Origin: Sediminibacillus albus
Lineage (GTDB): Bacteria > Bacillota > Bacilli > Bacillales > Amphibacillaceae
DNA length: 64,000 nt
Reading direction: 5' to 3'
NCBI RefSeq assembly: GCF_900101125.1
Contig: NZ_FNFL01000001.1
Coordinates: 992,001-1,056,000 of the forward strand
Shown: in pieces, positions 7,495 through 15,943 of the stretch
Layout: the number at the start of each line of letters is the position of its first letter
Position numbering within the stretch: the first letter of the stretch is position 1
The notes under the pieces: model-generated
The model's input: the letters and a program-made list of their open reading frames with translations, nothing else
The model's database searches: none
Told to the model about the DNA's origin: nothing
Made by a program: the position numbers and the translations under genes

Positions 7495-9033
7495 ATGATG
7501 TGGAAAAAAAGGAACCGAAAAAAAGACGCCATCAGTAATTTTGTCAGCAAATTTACGACACAGGACACCCCCATTTCCACAAAAACCAAAAAAAACTTTG
7601 AGATTCTGTCAACTGCCTATTTAGCAAACAATGATGATTTAATTTTATTATCGATTAATCAGCAATTTGGCGCTGCTTACATAGAAACCATAGTCAACGA
7701 TAAAAAAATAAAGCAAATACTTGATTATTTAAGAAAGACTTCTAGTAATCAAGGTCAGGACCAACTGGAACACTTGCCATTTCACCATTCAAAAGAGACT
7801 CGTTTTGAAAACATTGTGCAAGCTCTAACAAGGGGCAGCTGTGTTCTTTTTATCAACCATCAGAAAGAAGCTATTGTCATCGATATACAGGATATTAAAG
7901 AACGGGCACTGGAAGAACCGGCGGCAGAGGCCACCATCAAAGGACCGAGAGAAGGATTTAACGAAAACTTCAAGACTAATATTTCACTCATCCGAAAAAG
8001 AATATTTAATCACCATCTCAAGGTTGAAAAAAGAAAAATTGGGACAGTCTCCCAAACAGATGTAGTGATGTTATATCTGGATGGGGTTGCCAGCGAGGAA
8101 ATTGTCAGTGAAGTAAAAAAACGACTAAGCCGGATAGAGGTCGATGCCGTCCAGTCAAGCAACCAAATTCAATCGTTTATCAAAGACCATTCCTATGCGA
8201 TTGTCCCCTTAGTTGGGTCGAGTGAGCGGCCGGATAAAATTGCGGCCAACATTATGGAAGGAAAAATCGCCATTATCGTTGATGGGACTCCTTTTGTGTT
8301 GTATGGACCGATTAGTATGTTCTCGCTGCTGCAGGCACCAGACGATTATTATGATTCCATGTATATCGCCACCCTACTCAGAATGGTCAGATTTGGCGCT
8401 TTGTTCGCATCTTTATTGCTGCCCAGCCTGTACATCGCCTTGACTACCTTTCACCAGGAAATGATACCAACAGCTCTCGCATTAAGCATTGCCGCCGGCA
8501 GGGAAGCCGTACCGTTTCCCGCCTTGATTGAAACATTATTTATTGAAATCATCTTTGAGTTTTTACGCGAGGCAGGTTTACGTCTTCCAAAAGCAATCGG
8601 GAATACCATCAGTATCGTTGGTGCGCTTGTAATCGGCGATGCCGCGGTCAGGGCAGGATTTGTCAGCCCGTTCGTGATCATTATTGTGTCGATCACCGCA
8701 ATCTCATCTTTTATAATTCCTAACTATAGTTTGGGGGTTTCATTTCGGATTCTCCGGTTTGCCTTTATCTTCTTAGCAGCAACGTTCGGTTTTTTTGGTA
8801 TGGTTTGGGGGCTGCTTGTACTTTACTTGTATTTGACCAGCCTGCGCTCATTCGGCTATCCATATTTGGCGCCGCATGCTCCGCTCTTCCCGAAAGGATT
8901 AAAGGATACGATTTTCCGTTTTCCGCTATTCCAGCAGGCTCGATACCCTAAGTTCACAGTCGACCAGCCATCGCTCAAACGATTTCCTGCCAAGCCTAAC
9001 CCTGGCAAAAAAAACCGTGAAAAGGACGATTGA
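7495..9033 (+). CDS. gerKA: Spore germinant receptor subunit A (GerA family)
   Basis: A 512-aa protein with an N-terminal cytoplasmic domain of about 270 residues and a membrane domain with five or six helices, ending in a basic tail. Family motifs include DGVASEEIV, IVDGTPFVLYGP, LLPSLYIALTTFHQEMIP and GREAVPFPALIE. GerA-type proteins form the germinant receptor in the inner membrane of the spore with GerB and GerC subunits. Two adjacent ATG codons start it behind AAAAGG. It overlaps the gerB-type gene. The specific paralogue name (GerK) is a guess; the ligand cannot be told. Confidence 0.92.
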   Translation: MMWKKRNRKKDAISNFVSKFTTQDTPISTKTKKNFEILSTAYLANNDDLILLSINQQFGAAYIETIVNDKKIKQILDYLRKTSSNQGQDQLEHLPFHHSKETRFENIVQALTRGSCVLFINHQKEAIVIDIQDIKERALEEPAAEATIKGPREGFNENFKTNISLIRKRIFNHHLKVEKRKIGTVSQTDVVMLYLDGVASEEIVSEVKKRLSRIEVDAVQSSNQIQSFIKDHSYAIVPLVGSSERPDKIAANIMEGKIAIIVDGTPFVLYGPISMFSLLQAPDDYYDSMYIATLLRMVRFGALFASLLLPSLYIALTTFHQEMIPTALALSIAAGREAVPFPALIETLFIEIIFEFLREAGLRLPKAIGNTISIVGALVIGDAAVRAGFVSPFVIIIVSITAISSFIIPNYSLGVSFRILRFAFIFLAATFGFFGMVWGLLVLYLYLTSLRSFGYPYLAPHAPLFPKGLKDTIFRFPLFQQARYPKFTVDQPSLKRFPAKPNPGKKNREKDD

Positions 9034-9035
9034 TA

Positions 9036-10136
9036 TTGCGAATAACCCATGGCCAGATGACAGCTTTAGTCATGCTAGTATTGCTCGTGCAAATCTACGC
9101 TTATGCTCCTGCTTACATGGCAGAGCATACCCACCAGAGTTTATGGATTCCATTACTATTATCGATTGCATTATCAGCCATTGTAGGCTGGACGATGCTG
9201 ATTGTTTCTGAGCATTACCCAAATGAAAGCTTCGTGTCTGTTTTACATAAAGTAATTGGAAAGTTTCTTGGAAATATTGTGGCCGGATTATACTTTATTT
9301 ACTTTTTTATTCTATTTATTATTCATTCGCAAATGATTGTCACTACCTTTAAAACATTATTTTTACCAAGAACTCCTATGTCTGCAATTCTGCTGCTAGT
9401 ATTAATTCTAGCTTTATATTGTTCCTTTTTGGGAATCGAGGTGCTGGCACGGGCTAGCAACATGGTTTTAATACTACTACTCGCTACTATATTATTATTA
9501 ATTTTCTCAGTCATCCCGGAAATCGATCCATCCTACTATAAACCAATATTTCCACAAAGCTCGGATGGTTTATTATATAGTACTCTGATTTCCTTCTCTA
9601 ACTATGGACAGATTGTTTTACTATCTACTATCTTTCCGTTCGTTAACCACCAAAAAGAAAAGCGGAAACGCAGCAAGGTTTTTGGCGGGATTTTATTCTC
9701 CTGTTTCTTAACGAGTATGGTATTGGTTGTGGAAATCGGTGTATTTTCTCCCTTTGAACTGCAACGGTTGCAATATCCGACAGTTGAATTAATCACGCTT
9801 ATTCAAATAGGTGAATTTATGGAAAGAATGGAGATTTTTTTAGTAACAATCTGGGCAGGTGCCATGTTATTAGTAATTGGTATTTTTTTCACCGTATCCT
9901 GTTTAACAATGACACATATGCTAAAGAAACCGAAGGAGTCCAAAGCACTTAATATCTTACTAATTATGATAGGGTTTGCAAGTATTCTACAGTTCGTGCC
10001 TGATACAACTAATTTAATCACATTTATTTATGGACAGTGGGTCTACTTGTCTTTAATCTTTCATGCCGTACTACCAGTATTAATTGGTTTATTCTTTTTT
10101 ATCAGGATAAAGGTGATGAAACATGGTAAAAGTTAA
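9036..10136 (+). CDS. gerKB: Spore germinant receptor subunit B, APC-fold permease
   Basis: About 366 aa with ten hydrophobic helices throughout (first one MTALVMLVLLVQIYAYAPAY). GerB subunits have the amino acid permease fold and determine germinant specificity. No ATG is available near the expected start. TTG 9036 lies ten bases behind AAAGGA and is preferred over TTG 9030, which is too close to it. The gene follows gerA without a gap and overlaps gerC by 14 bp, so the three are an operon, presumably transcribed in the forespore. Confidence 0.9.
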   Translation: MRITHGQMTALVMLVLLVQIYAYAPAYMAEHTHQSLWIPLLLSIALSAIVGWTMLIVSEHYPNESFVSVLHKVIGKFLGNIVAGLYFIYFFILFIIHSQMIVTTFKTLFLPRTPMSAILLLVLILALYCSFLGIEVLARASNMVLILLLATILLLIFSVIPEIDPSYYKPIFPQSSDGLLYSTLISFSNYGQIVLLSTIFPFVNHQKEKRKRSKVFGGILFSCFLTSMVLVVEIGVFSPFELQRLQYPTVELITLIQIGEFMERMEIFLVTIWAGAMLLVIGIFFTVSCLTMTHMLKKPKESKALNILLIMIGFASILQFVPDTTNLITFIYGQWVYLSLIFHAVLPVLIGLFFFIRIKVMKHGKS

Positions 10137-11274
10137 TAAAATGCCTCTAGTGATCTTCTGTTTATTTATTCTTACAGGCTGCTGGGATAGAAATGAAATA
10201 TCCGATATTAATTTTGTCATGGGCATGGCTATTGATACGACCGATGAAGATAAACTTAGAGTTACCTTTCAATGGGCGCTTCCGACTCAGTTTTCGACAG
10301 AAGGAGCCAAAGGAGCTGGGAGCCAGGAAAATACCGATTTTTCGATAGAAGCTGACTCCCTGACTCGGGCAATGTCTATGCTAACTGAAATTTCCCCCCG
10401 CACGCCGGTATATTCCCATATGGAATTAATTGTGCTTGGAGAAGAGGTTGTCCAAAAGGAAATGGAGAATGTTATCAATGTTATTGACCGGGAGTTTGAA
10501 GTGAGAAGAACAGTCAATATTGTAACAGCCAAGGGCAAAGGCGAAGATATATTAAGATCAAAAACACCTTTTGAAACCGTTCAGTCTACCGGCATTCAAA
10601 AAATTATCACGATGTCCAACCAATCATCAACATTTCGTGACGTTAATTTAAATGACCTGTTTATCCATGTAGCGGATCCGGATTCGCTGGCGTACACCCC
10701 TGTAGTAGAGACAGTCGCCCAAAGTGGTTTGGAGCCAACAGAAACAGGCGGACAAAACTCCTGGATTCAAGTGGACAGGGTCATCTTTTTCGACAAATTT
10801 AAAAAACAGCTCGAACTTTCCGCTGAAGAGTCAAAGGCCTGGATGTATGTGCTAGGAAAAGTGGAAGACCGGACCGTAATGGAAATACCAACAGATAAGG
10901 GAATGTTAGTAACTAGTAGCGTATCCCAAAAAAGCAAGCCAACTATCGAGATGAACGGCGACCAGCCCTCCGTGAAATACACGATTACAGAGAAAACTTC
11001 TATTATGGATAAACCTATAGATATGACGAAATCAGAGATGGAGAAGGCCATAGAGGCTTATCTTAGCGAAAAAGTAACGGAAACCATCAAAAAGATGCAG
11101 GAAGAAAACCATGATATTTTTTTTCTTAGAAAAGCCATTCGCCAGCAATATCCACAACAATGGAAAAAAATAAGAAAAAACTGGCCGGAAACTTATGCTA
11201 GTATCCAATTCGAGGTACATACAAAAGTAACCATTGAACATCAAAATGCTTTAAGAAAGGATAAAATTGAATAA
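10123..11274 (+). CDS. gerKC: Spore germinant receptor subunit C, lipoprotein
   Basis: A 383-aa lipoprotein: signal peptide with the GerC-typical lipobox LTGCWDRNEI (Cys about residue 20), then the Ger(x)C domain pattern with VMGMAIDTT, YSHMELIVLGEE and FEVRRTVNIVTAKG. GerC is anchored on the outer face of the inner spore membrane and is needed to assemble the receptor. The ATG lies inside the end of gerB. There is no terminator right behind it; repeat copy C begins about 10 bp downstream. Confidence 0.92.
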   Translation: MVKVNKMPLVIFCLFILTGCWDRNEISDINFVMGMAIDTTDEDKLRVTFQWALPTQFSTEGAKGAGSQENTDFSIEADSLTRAMSMLTEISPRTPVYSHMELIVLGEEVVQKEMENVINVIDREFEVRRTVNIVTAKGKGEDILRSKTPFETVQSTGIQKIITMSNQSSTFRDVNLNDLFIHVADPDSLAYTPVVETVAQSGLEPTETGGQNSWIQVDRVIFFDKFKKQLELSAEESKAWMYVLGKVEDRTVMEIPTDKGMLVTSSVSQKSKPTIEMNGDQPSVKYTITEKTSIMDKPIDMTKSEMEKAIEAYLSEKVTETIKKMQEENHDIFFLRKAIRQQYPQQWKKIRKNWPETYASIQFEVHTKVTIEHQNALRKDKIE

Positions 11275-11284
11275 AAGATAAAAT

Positions 11285-11860
11285 TAGAGGTTGGCACAAA
11301 AGTAAAGTGGCTAAAACAAAAATCGAACGATGATTCGAAATCTCTAACATTCGAACTGTTCGACTATCCTTTCTAACCTGCGGACACAGTGACAACTCTA
11401 TTTCTTCCTTCTAACAAGGATGGGTTCTTAAGCTTGCGCCGGCAGCATACTTCGCTTTCCGCAGGCACGGCTTCAATGTTTTTCAGAAGTGAAAACTGCT
11501 TCTTCCCGGGGGCCCCAGACTCTCGCTGTCCCTACTGTAGTCTATGTGTTCTGCCTGCGCCGATAGGGCTGTTCTCACTACCTTGCATGACGACCGCTGC
11601 GGAAATACACTGCGCTTTCCGCGGGCGGCTAGCTTGCACTCTGCGGGGTCGCACCGAGGCCTTTTCTTCCGCAGAATTCTCCCTGTATTTCCTCCTCTGA
11701 AAGCCTGCGTAATTTTTTCAATATTACACAAATGCTTCTGATTTACTTGATATCGCACAGTATTAGCGCTTATCCGGTTAAAACCACCTACTGTTACAGC
11801 GCATTTTATCCATTACGTAATCAGTCGAATGCTTAGAGATGGCTTTTAAAACTTTATATA
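11285..11860. repeat. Interspersed repeat, copy C (inverted-tail form)
   Basis: The left third (11285-11480) is the reverse complement of the tail and middle modules seen in copies A, B and D: GGCTAAAACAAAAATCGAAC, then GGACACAGTGACAACTC and GCCGGCAGCATACTTCGC. The GC-rich core (from CTGCGGAAATACACTGCGC near 11599) is in forward orientation, and the right end near 11820-11860 carries the left module reversed (TCGAATGC...GGCTTTTAAAACTT). The parts of the element have been flipped relative to each other. Short open frames here are repeat artefacts. Confidence 0.75.
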
Positions 11861-12023
11861 CTGTCATCGTTCGGTTTTTACGAGGGAATTTATGTTATGG
11901 CCCAGCCCCTTTTATCTATGAAAGCTATACAACCAGCGGTGCAAGGCAGGGATTGTTCGGACAGAATGGCACCATATACTGATACAAAACCTGTTTTTTA
12001 CATAAGTTTTCATAAGGAACAGG

Positions 12024-12052
12024 TTGTTTTTATGCCCTTTTTTGCATATAAT
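12024..12052 (+). promoter_or_regulatory. SigmaA-type promoter of the WYL-like gene
   Basis: TTGTTT (12024-12029), a 17-bp spacer, and a perfect TATAAT (12047-12052), 36 bp before the start codon and its AAGGAAGGG RBS. Confidence 0.75.
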
Positions 12053-12087
12053 AAGAACAAATGTTCGATGAAGGAAGGGATGATAAC

Positions 12088-12309
12088 ATGGTTGGATTGC
12101 TTTATCGTTCGCTTGAAAGCGAGAAGGCTGTAGAAATGATTTATCTCGCCAGCGGCGGCTCTATTTCTCAAAGAGCCATTAAGGTACTTGCCATTTATGA
12201 AGATCGGATTGTTGCTTATTGTTTTACCCGGAAAGAAATCAGAACATTTAAAACCGGGAACATTTTATCATTAGCGCCAGTGAAAAACACCAAAAAACAA
12301 GAGGCATAG
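12088..12309 (+). CDS. Small WYL-domain-like protein
   Basis: A 73-aa protein starting at ATG 12088, eight bases after AAGGAAGGG; an upstream in-frame ATG at 12061 lacks an RBS. The pattern EMIYLASGGSISQRAIKVL, then DRIVAYCFTRKEIRTFKTGN, resembles a lone WYL-like beta-barrel, a fold that binds ligands or nucleic acid in transcription regulators. Such short versions occur in bacilli without a DNA-binding domain. It has its own promoter and is convergent with the SIR2-like gene. Function unknown. Confidence 0.7.
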   Translation: MVGLLYRSLESEKAVEMIYLASGGSISQRAIKVLAIYEDRIVAYCFTRKEIRTFKTGNILSLAPVKNTKKQEA

Positions 12310-12333
12310 ACGACGAGGGAGACTTCATAGTGG

Positions 12334-13137
12334 TTACTTCCCAGCACCAGTTTTTCTCACCATTTCATTCTCTGCACTTAATTGGCTATGGAGGTAGCGG
12401 ATGAACTCTTCTCCTGAATTGTTAATTAGCTCAATATTTTTCTTTTCCAGATGGGTTATTTTCAACTCTGATATTTCTGGTGATACTAAATAGGATGTTT
12501 TCTGCTTTTTTTCTAAATATTTTAAAACGTTACTGATTAGAAAATCATTATTCTCGTCAGCAAAACTGTAACCAACGAACACAATCGATTTTTCGGCGAC
12601 CAATTTTTTTATATTTTTCCATAACCGCTGTTTATTTCTATGGTAATTTTTCCGGTAATCCCTACTGGAAACCAGCATACTCTCTGGATTGCGGACATCT
12701 CCGTGGATTTTATACAGCTTAACCCGCTTCCCGGCGGAGTCATCAAGATTCGAGTCATCAGTAATTGCTCCTATTTCATCTCTGTAGGCTATTTCAAATA
12801 ACCGGTCATAATTCGTAGTAATAATGGTATCGATTTGTGGTATTTCGCTAAGTAGTTTGTGATAGAGGATAGAAGCTGGCTCTTTGTCTATTAATTTTTT
12901 TAGAACCTCTGTGATTTCCTCCCGTGACCCGTTGCGCAGCCGTATAAATTCCTCGAATACTTCCGGTAGATTTATTATCTGTTTCAAATTGGATCGTTCT
13001 TCTCGGTTACATAAAGTAAGCAATTCTTCCTTTATTTCTTTGACAGAAGGCATTCCAGCGTATAATGAAAACCCCGCTCCCGTCCATAATATAACTTCAT
13101 TCGCTTTCATTTTTTCTAATAAATTTTCCAATGGCAT
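12334..13137 (-). CDS. SIR2-like (SIR2_2) NAD-binding protein, possible NADase
   Basis: Start chosen at ATG 13135-13137 behind GGGGGA, giving 267 aa. The Rossmann-type SIR2 motifs are present: WTGAGFS at 18-24, TTNYD at 107-111, and the catalytic-histidine motif IHGD at 144-147, followed by VFVGYSFADENN, typical of the SIR2_2 group. The zinc-binding cysteines of deacetylase sirtuins are absent. SIR2_2 domains act as NAD-hydrolysing effectors in several anti-phage systems (for example ThsA and DSR types), usually with a sensor domain or partner. Here the protein has little beyond the SIR2 fold and no partner gene, so role and substrate are open. Confidence 0.82.
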   Translation of the reverse strand: MPLENLLEKMKANEVILWTGAGFSLYAGMPSVKEIKEELLTLCNREERSNLKQIINLPEVFEEFIRLRNGSREEITEVLKKLIDKEPASILYHKLLSEIPQIDTIITTNYDRLFEIAYRDEIGAITDDSNLDDSAGKRVKLYKIHGDVRNPESMLVSSRDYRKNYHRNKQRLWKNIKKLVAEKSIVFVGYSFADENNDFLISNVLKYLEKKQKTSYLVSPEISELKITHLEKKNIELINNSGEEFIRYLHSQLSAENEMVRKTGAGK

Positions 13138-13345
13138 AACTAATCCCCCTGTTCCCCTTGCTTGTCTAAAGGATAAAGGCAATCAATGTCTTATTCCGAT
13201 TTAACGCTCGCTAGAAATATTAGTAAATTACCCTTATATTGGTGAATCATTCACAATAAGGCAGCAGCAATTTATTAAGAAAGGTTGTGTTTTCTGGTAC
13301 CAAAGTAGTATGATTATACTTTACTATCCGGCAGGAGGGAATATA

Positions 13346-14128
13346 ATGGCAAAAGTAGAACATACCCCAAATGAAGGAAGTCTTACTGTTATTGACCAAG
13401 AACAAATGTATAGACAAATTGTGGAATATTCATTTGAAACGACTGTGATTCATTCTAATCATGAAGTATTATATATAAACCAATCAGGTGCAGATTTTTT
13501 AAAAGCACCAAAGGAAGAAATCATTGGTTCGAATATTGTTGAAGTGTTTACCGAAGATTATCGTGACCTTATAGTGGAGAGGATACGTCAAGGAGAAACA
13601 GAGAATCAGGTAGGCGAGTTGATGGAAACGACCATTTATAAACTTGATGGCTCGATTGTTGAAGTTGAGCTTTACTGCCACCCAGTGATTTTCGGCAGTA
13701 CTAACGCTATTCAATCGATCATTCGGGATATCACTCCTCGAAAGGAATCAGAAAGAAAACTAAAGAAACTAAAGGGAGAAGTAGCGACTCCGTTAGTTCC
13801 TGTGTATGAAGGAATTGCTGTCCTGCCCTTAGTTGGTGACATTGATGAAGAGCGAACAAAACAGCTGTTAGATCTTGTCCCTCGGAAAGTGCAAGGACAA
13901 GACCTCGAATATTTAATTATCGATGTTTCCGGAATTTACAATATCAACGAATATATTATTGAATTTCTCTACAGCATCAATTCGATTACAAAATTATTTG
14001 GTGTCTCATTAATTTTTACTGGCCTCAGACCTGAAATCGCTAAAAAGATGACAGACACTTACGAACATGTAAAGTCACTAAGAACGATGGCAACTGTAAA
14101 ACAGGCACTAAGTATATTAACTGCTTAA
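13346..14128 (+). CDS. PAS-STAS protein, RsbR-type stressosome paralogue
   Basis: Start at ATG 13346 behind GGAGGG; the longer frame from 13310 has no RBS. The 260-aa product has an N-terminal PAS domain (about 20-130; HEVLYINQSGADFLKAPKEE, ending in the S-box SIIRDITPRKESERKL), a short coiled linker, and a C-terminal STAS domain (about 145-260; LIIDVSGIYNINEYIIEFL). The PAS lacks the LOV NCRFL motif, so it is not a flavin photoreceptor like YtvA. PAS-STAS proteins of this layout can join the stressosome or act as anti-anti-sigma-like switches. It is monocistronic. Confidence 0.82.
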   Translation: MAKVEHTPNEGSLTVIDQEQMYRQIVEYSFETTVIHSNHEVLYINQSGADFLKAPKEEIIGSNIVEVFTEDYRDLIVERIRQGETENQVGELMETTIYKLDGSIVEVELYCHPVIFGSTNAIQSIIRDITPRKESERKLKKLKGEVATPLVPVYEGIAVLPLVGDIDEERTKQLLDLVPRKVQGQDLEYLIIDVSGIYNINEYIIEFLYSINSITKLFGVSLIFTGLRPEIAKKMTDTYEHVKSLRTMATVKQALSILTA

Positions 14129-14770
14129 TTACTCTCAATGCCTTCTATTTTCCACTTATCATAGGGTACTCCAGCCGTATAAAATGCTGCGGACCAACGC
14201 TGAACACAATAGATAATGTCTATCCATGACTCATAAAACCTAAGAGTTGACCTGTAAAATTAGGTACAACTCTATTTTTGTGAAAGCAAGGATTTTACAC
14301 AGCTTTTTCACTTAATAGTCACACAAATATACGAACCTAAAATGGAGATTAAAACAGATATTCCTGCCAGTATTACGACTGTCCGGTTCCCACCTAACCA
14401 ACCATTCAACATCTTGCATAAGAGCACTCGAGTGAAATTCCATGTTGACTTCTGGCCTGATTATCGAGCATACCAGCATTCCCTCTCCCCTATACCAGTT
14501 ATTTACTTCGCACTAGTGGAGTGATTTTCACCGGATGAGGATCGACTCCTGTCCAAAGTCGATTAACTCCGCATAAGTGGAGCGATTTTACGGAAAAGTA
14601 GAGCGGCTTTCGCCCAAAGTAGATCAACTTCGCACACATGTAGAGCGACTTCCATCCAAAGTAGATTAACCCGGGCAAGCAGAACGGCTCCCCGCACATA
14701 CGATGCAACACTTGTTCATAGCAGAGAATCAACCGCCAGTTCACTAGTTTACTGGGATTCATGAACATTC
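14129..14770. repeat. Non-coding stretch with degenerate tandem repeats
   Basis: No convincing gene lies between the PAS-STAS gene and qoxA. From about 14513 to 14700 the sequence repeats an imperfect unit of roughly 20-22 bases built on AAGTAGAGCGACTT, CGCCCAAAGTAGAT and CAACTTCGCAC (also GTGGAGCGATTTTAC, AAAGTCGATTAACTCCGCA), at least seven times with drift. It is too irregular for CRISPR, with no constant spacers. The rest (14129-14512) shows nothing recognisable. Confidence 0.6.
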
Positions 14771-14820
14771 AGTGACAGAAATCACATCTATTTGTTGAAC
14801 CTTTTGTGACAAACTTCACA
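14771..14820 (+). promoter_or_regulatory. Two FNR/CRP-type palindromes upstream of qoxABCD
   Basis: TGTGACAAACTTCACA (14805-14820) is an exact TGTGA-N6-TCACA, and AGTGACAGAAATCACA (14771-14786) differs from it at one position of the half-site. Centres are 34 bp apart. A plausible promoter follows (TTGTTT 14826-14831; TAAGAT 14849-14854 or GATAAT 14852-14857). TGTGA-N6-TCACA is the consensus of Bacillus Fnr, and the downstream site lies near the position used for activation or for blocking RNA polymerase. Confidence 0.65.
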
Positions 14821-14927
14821 TTTAATTGTTTTTTTGGATAGAGCGTAATAAGATAATAAAATGAATAGATTATGTACCGCTTTAGCTCTATACAACTGCT
14901 AATAAATCCAGGAAAGGGGTACCCTTC

Positions 14928-15857
14928 ATGAAAATAAAAGCAACATGGTTATTATTCATTTTCGCGGCAATTACATTGTTGACCGGCTGTGAGCCGTTAA
15001 TGGTCCTGAATCCTAAGGGTCCGCAGGCTCAAACACAAGCAGATGTCATCCTATTATCGATTGCTATTATGTCGTTTATTGTGATTGTCGTGTTTGCCAT
15101 TTTAATTTATATGTTAGTAAAATATCGTGCGTCCAAACAAGCCGACGACTATGAACCGCCCCACATTGAAGGACATCCAGTCGTGGAAGGTATCATTGTC
15201 GGTATTCCGATTTTAATTGTCATCGTTCTTTCAGTCATTTCGGTACGAAGCAACTATCTCGTAGAAGCGACTCCAGAGGGATATGAAGATGAGGAGCCTT
15301 TAGTTGTTTATGCCCAGTCATCTAACTGGAAGTGGCATTTCAGCTATCCGGAAGAAGGGATTGAGACAGTCAATTATTTATACATCCCGACAGACAGAGC
15401 ACTTGAATTCAAGCTCTATTCCTCCGGACCGATCACCAGCTTCTGGATTCCACAGCTTGGCGGACAGAAGTATGCGATGTCTGATATGGTAACTACCCTT
15501 CACTTGGCTGCAGAGGCTCCTGGTGAGTATATGGGTAGAAATGCTAACTTCAGTGGTGAAGGTTTCGCAGAAAACACATTCAATGTAAACGCAGTGACAC
15601 CTGACGAATTTGATGAATGGGTCGATGAAGTGAAAGAAACTGCTGATCCAATAACGGAAGAAAAATACCAAGAGCTGCTGGAGCCGGGCCATCTTGGCCA
15701 ATTAACATTTTCCAGTACCCATTTAGAATTTTCCCCGCCTCCTGAAGGTGAACATGGCGGGCATAACCATGGGAACAGCCCAAATGAAAAAGATATGGAT
15801 ATGCATGGAGAAAGTGATGGTCATAAACATTCAGATGAAGAATCGCACCATCACTAA
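14928..15857 (+). CDS. qoxA: Cytochrome aa3 quinol oxidase subunit II
   Basis: A 309-aa lipoprotein (LLTGC lipobox, Cys21) with two transmembrane helices (about 40-62 and 88-108) and the periplasmic-type cupredoxin domain (SSNWKWHFSYPEEGIETV, then SFWIPQLGGQKYAM). The CuA-binding cysteines of cytochrome c oxidases are absent, as expected for a quinol oxidase. The C-terminal 40 residues are unusually His/Asp/Glu-rich (GGHNHG, HKHSDEESHHH), a possible metal-binding tail. First gene of qoxABCD, with a strong GGAAAGGGG RBS. Confidence 0.93.
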   Translation: MKIKATWLLFIFAAITLLTGCEPLMVLNPKGPQAQTQADVILLSIAIMSFIVIVVFAILIYMLVKYRASKQADDYEPPHIEGHPVVEGIIVGIPILIVIVLSVISVRSNYLVEATPEGYEDEEPLVVYAQSSNWKWHFSYPEEGIETVNYLYIPTDRALEFKLYSSGPITSFWIPQLGGQKYAMSDMVTTLHLAAEAPGEYMGRNANFSGEGFAENTFNVNAVTPDEFDEWVDEVKETADPITEEKYQELLEPGHLGQLTFSSTHLEFSPPPEGEHGGHNHGNSPNEKDMDMHGESDGHKHSDEESHHH

Positions 15858-15867
15858 GCTCAATAAT

Positions 15868-15890
15868 TAGCGGTGGGATTCCTGCCGCTA
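15868..15890 (+). other. Intercistronic hairpin between qoxA and qoxB
   Basis: TAGCGG and CCGCTA pair around an 11-base loop in the only gap of the qox operon (86 bp). There is no U tract, so it may affect mRNA processing or the ratio of subunits rather than terminate. Confidence 0.4.
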
Positions 15891-15943
15891 GTCGAAGTTT
15901 CGCTTTATAATCCGAGAGATTTGCTGAAAGGAGAAACAAAAGG

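Noticed and set aside
11983-12033. AACCTGTT / AACAGGTT inverted repeat before the WYL-like gene taken as a terminator
   Set aside because: Loop of over 20 bases and overlap with the -35 box make termination unlikely.
14513-14700. Tandem repeats considered as a CRISPR array
   Set aside because: Units drift, spacers are not constant in length, no cas genes are present.
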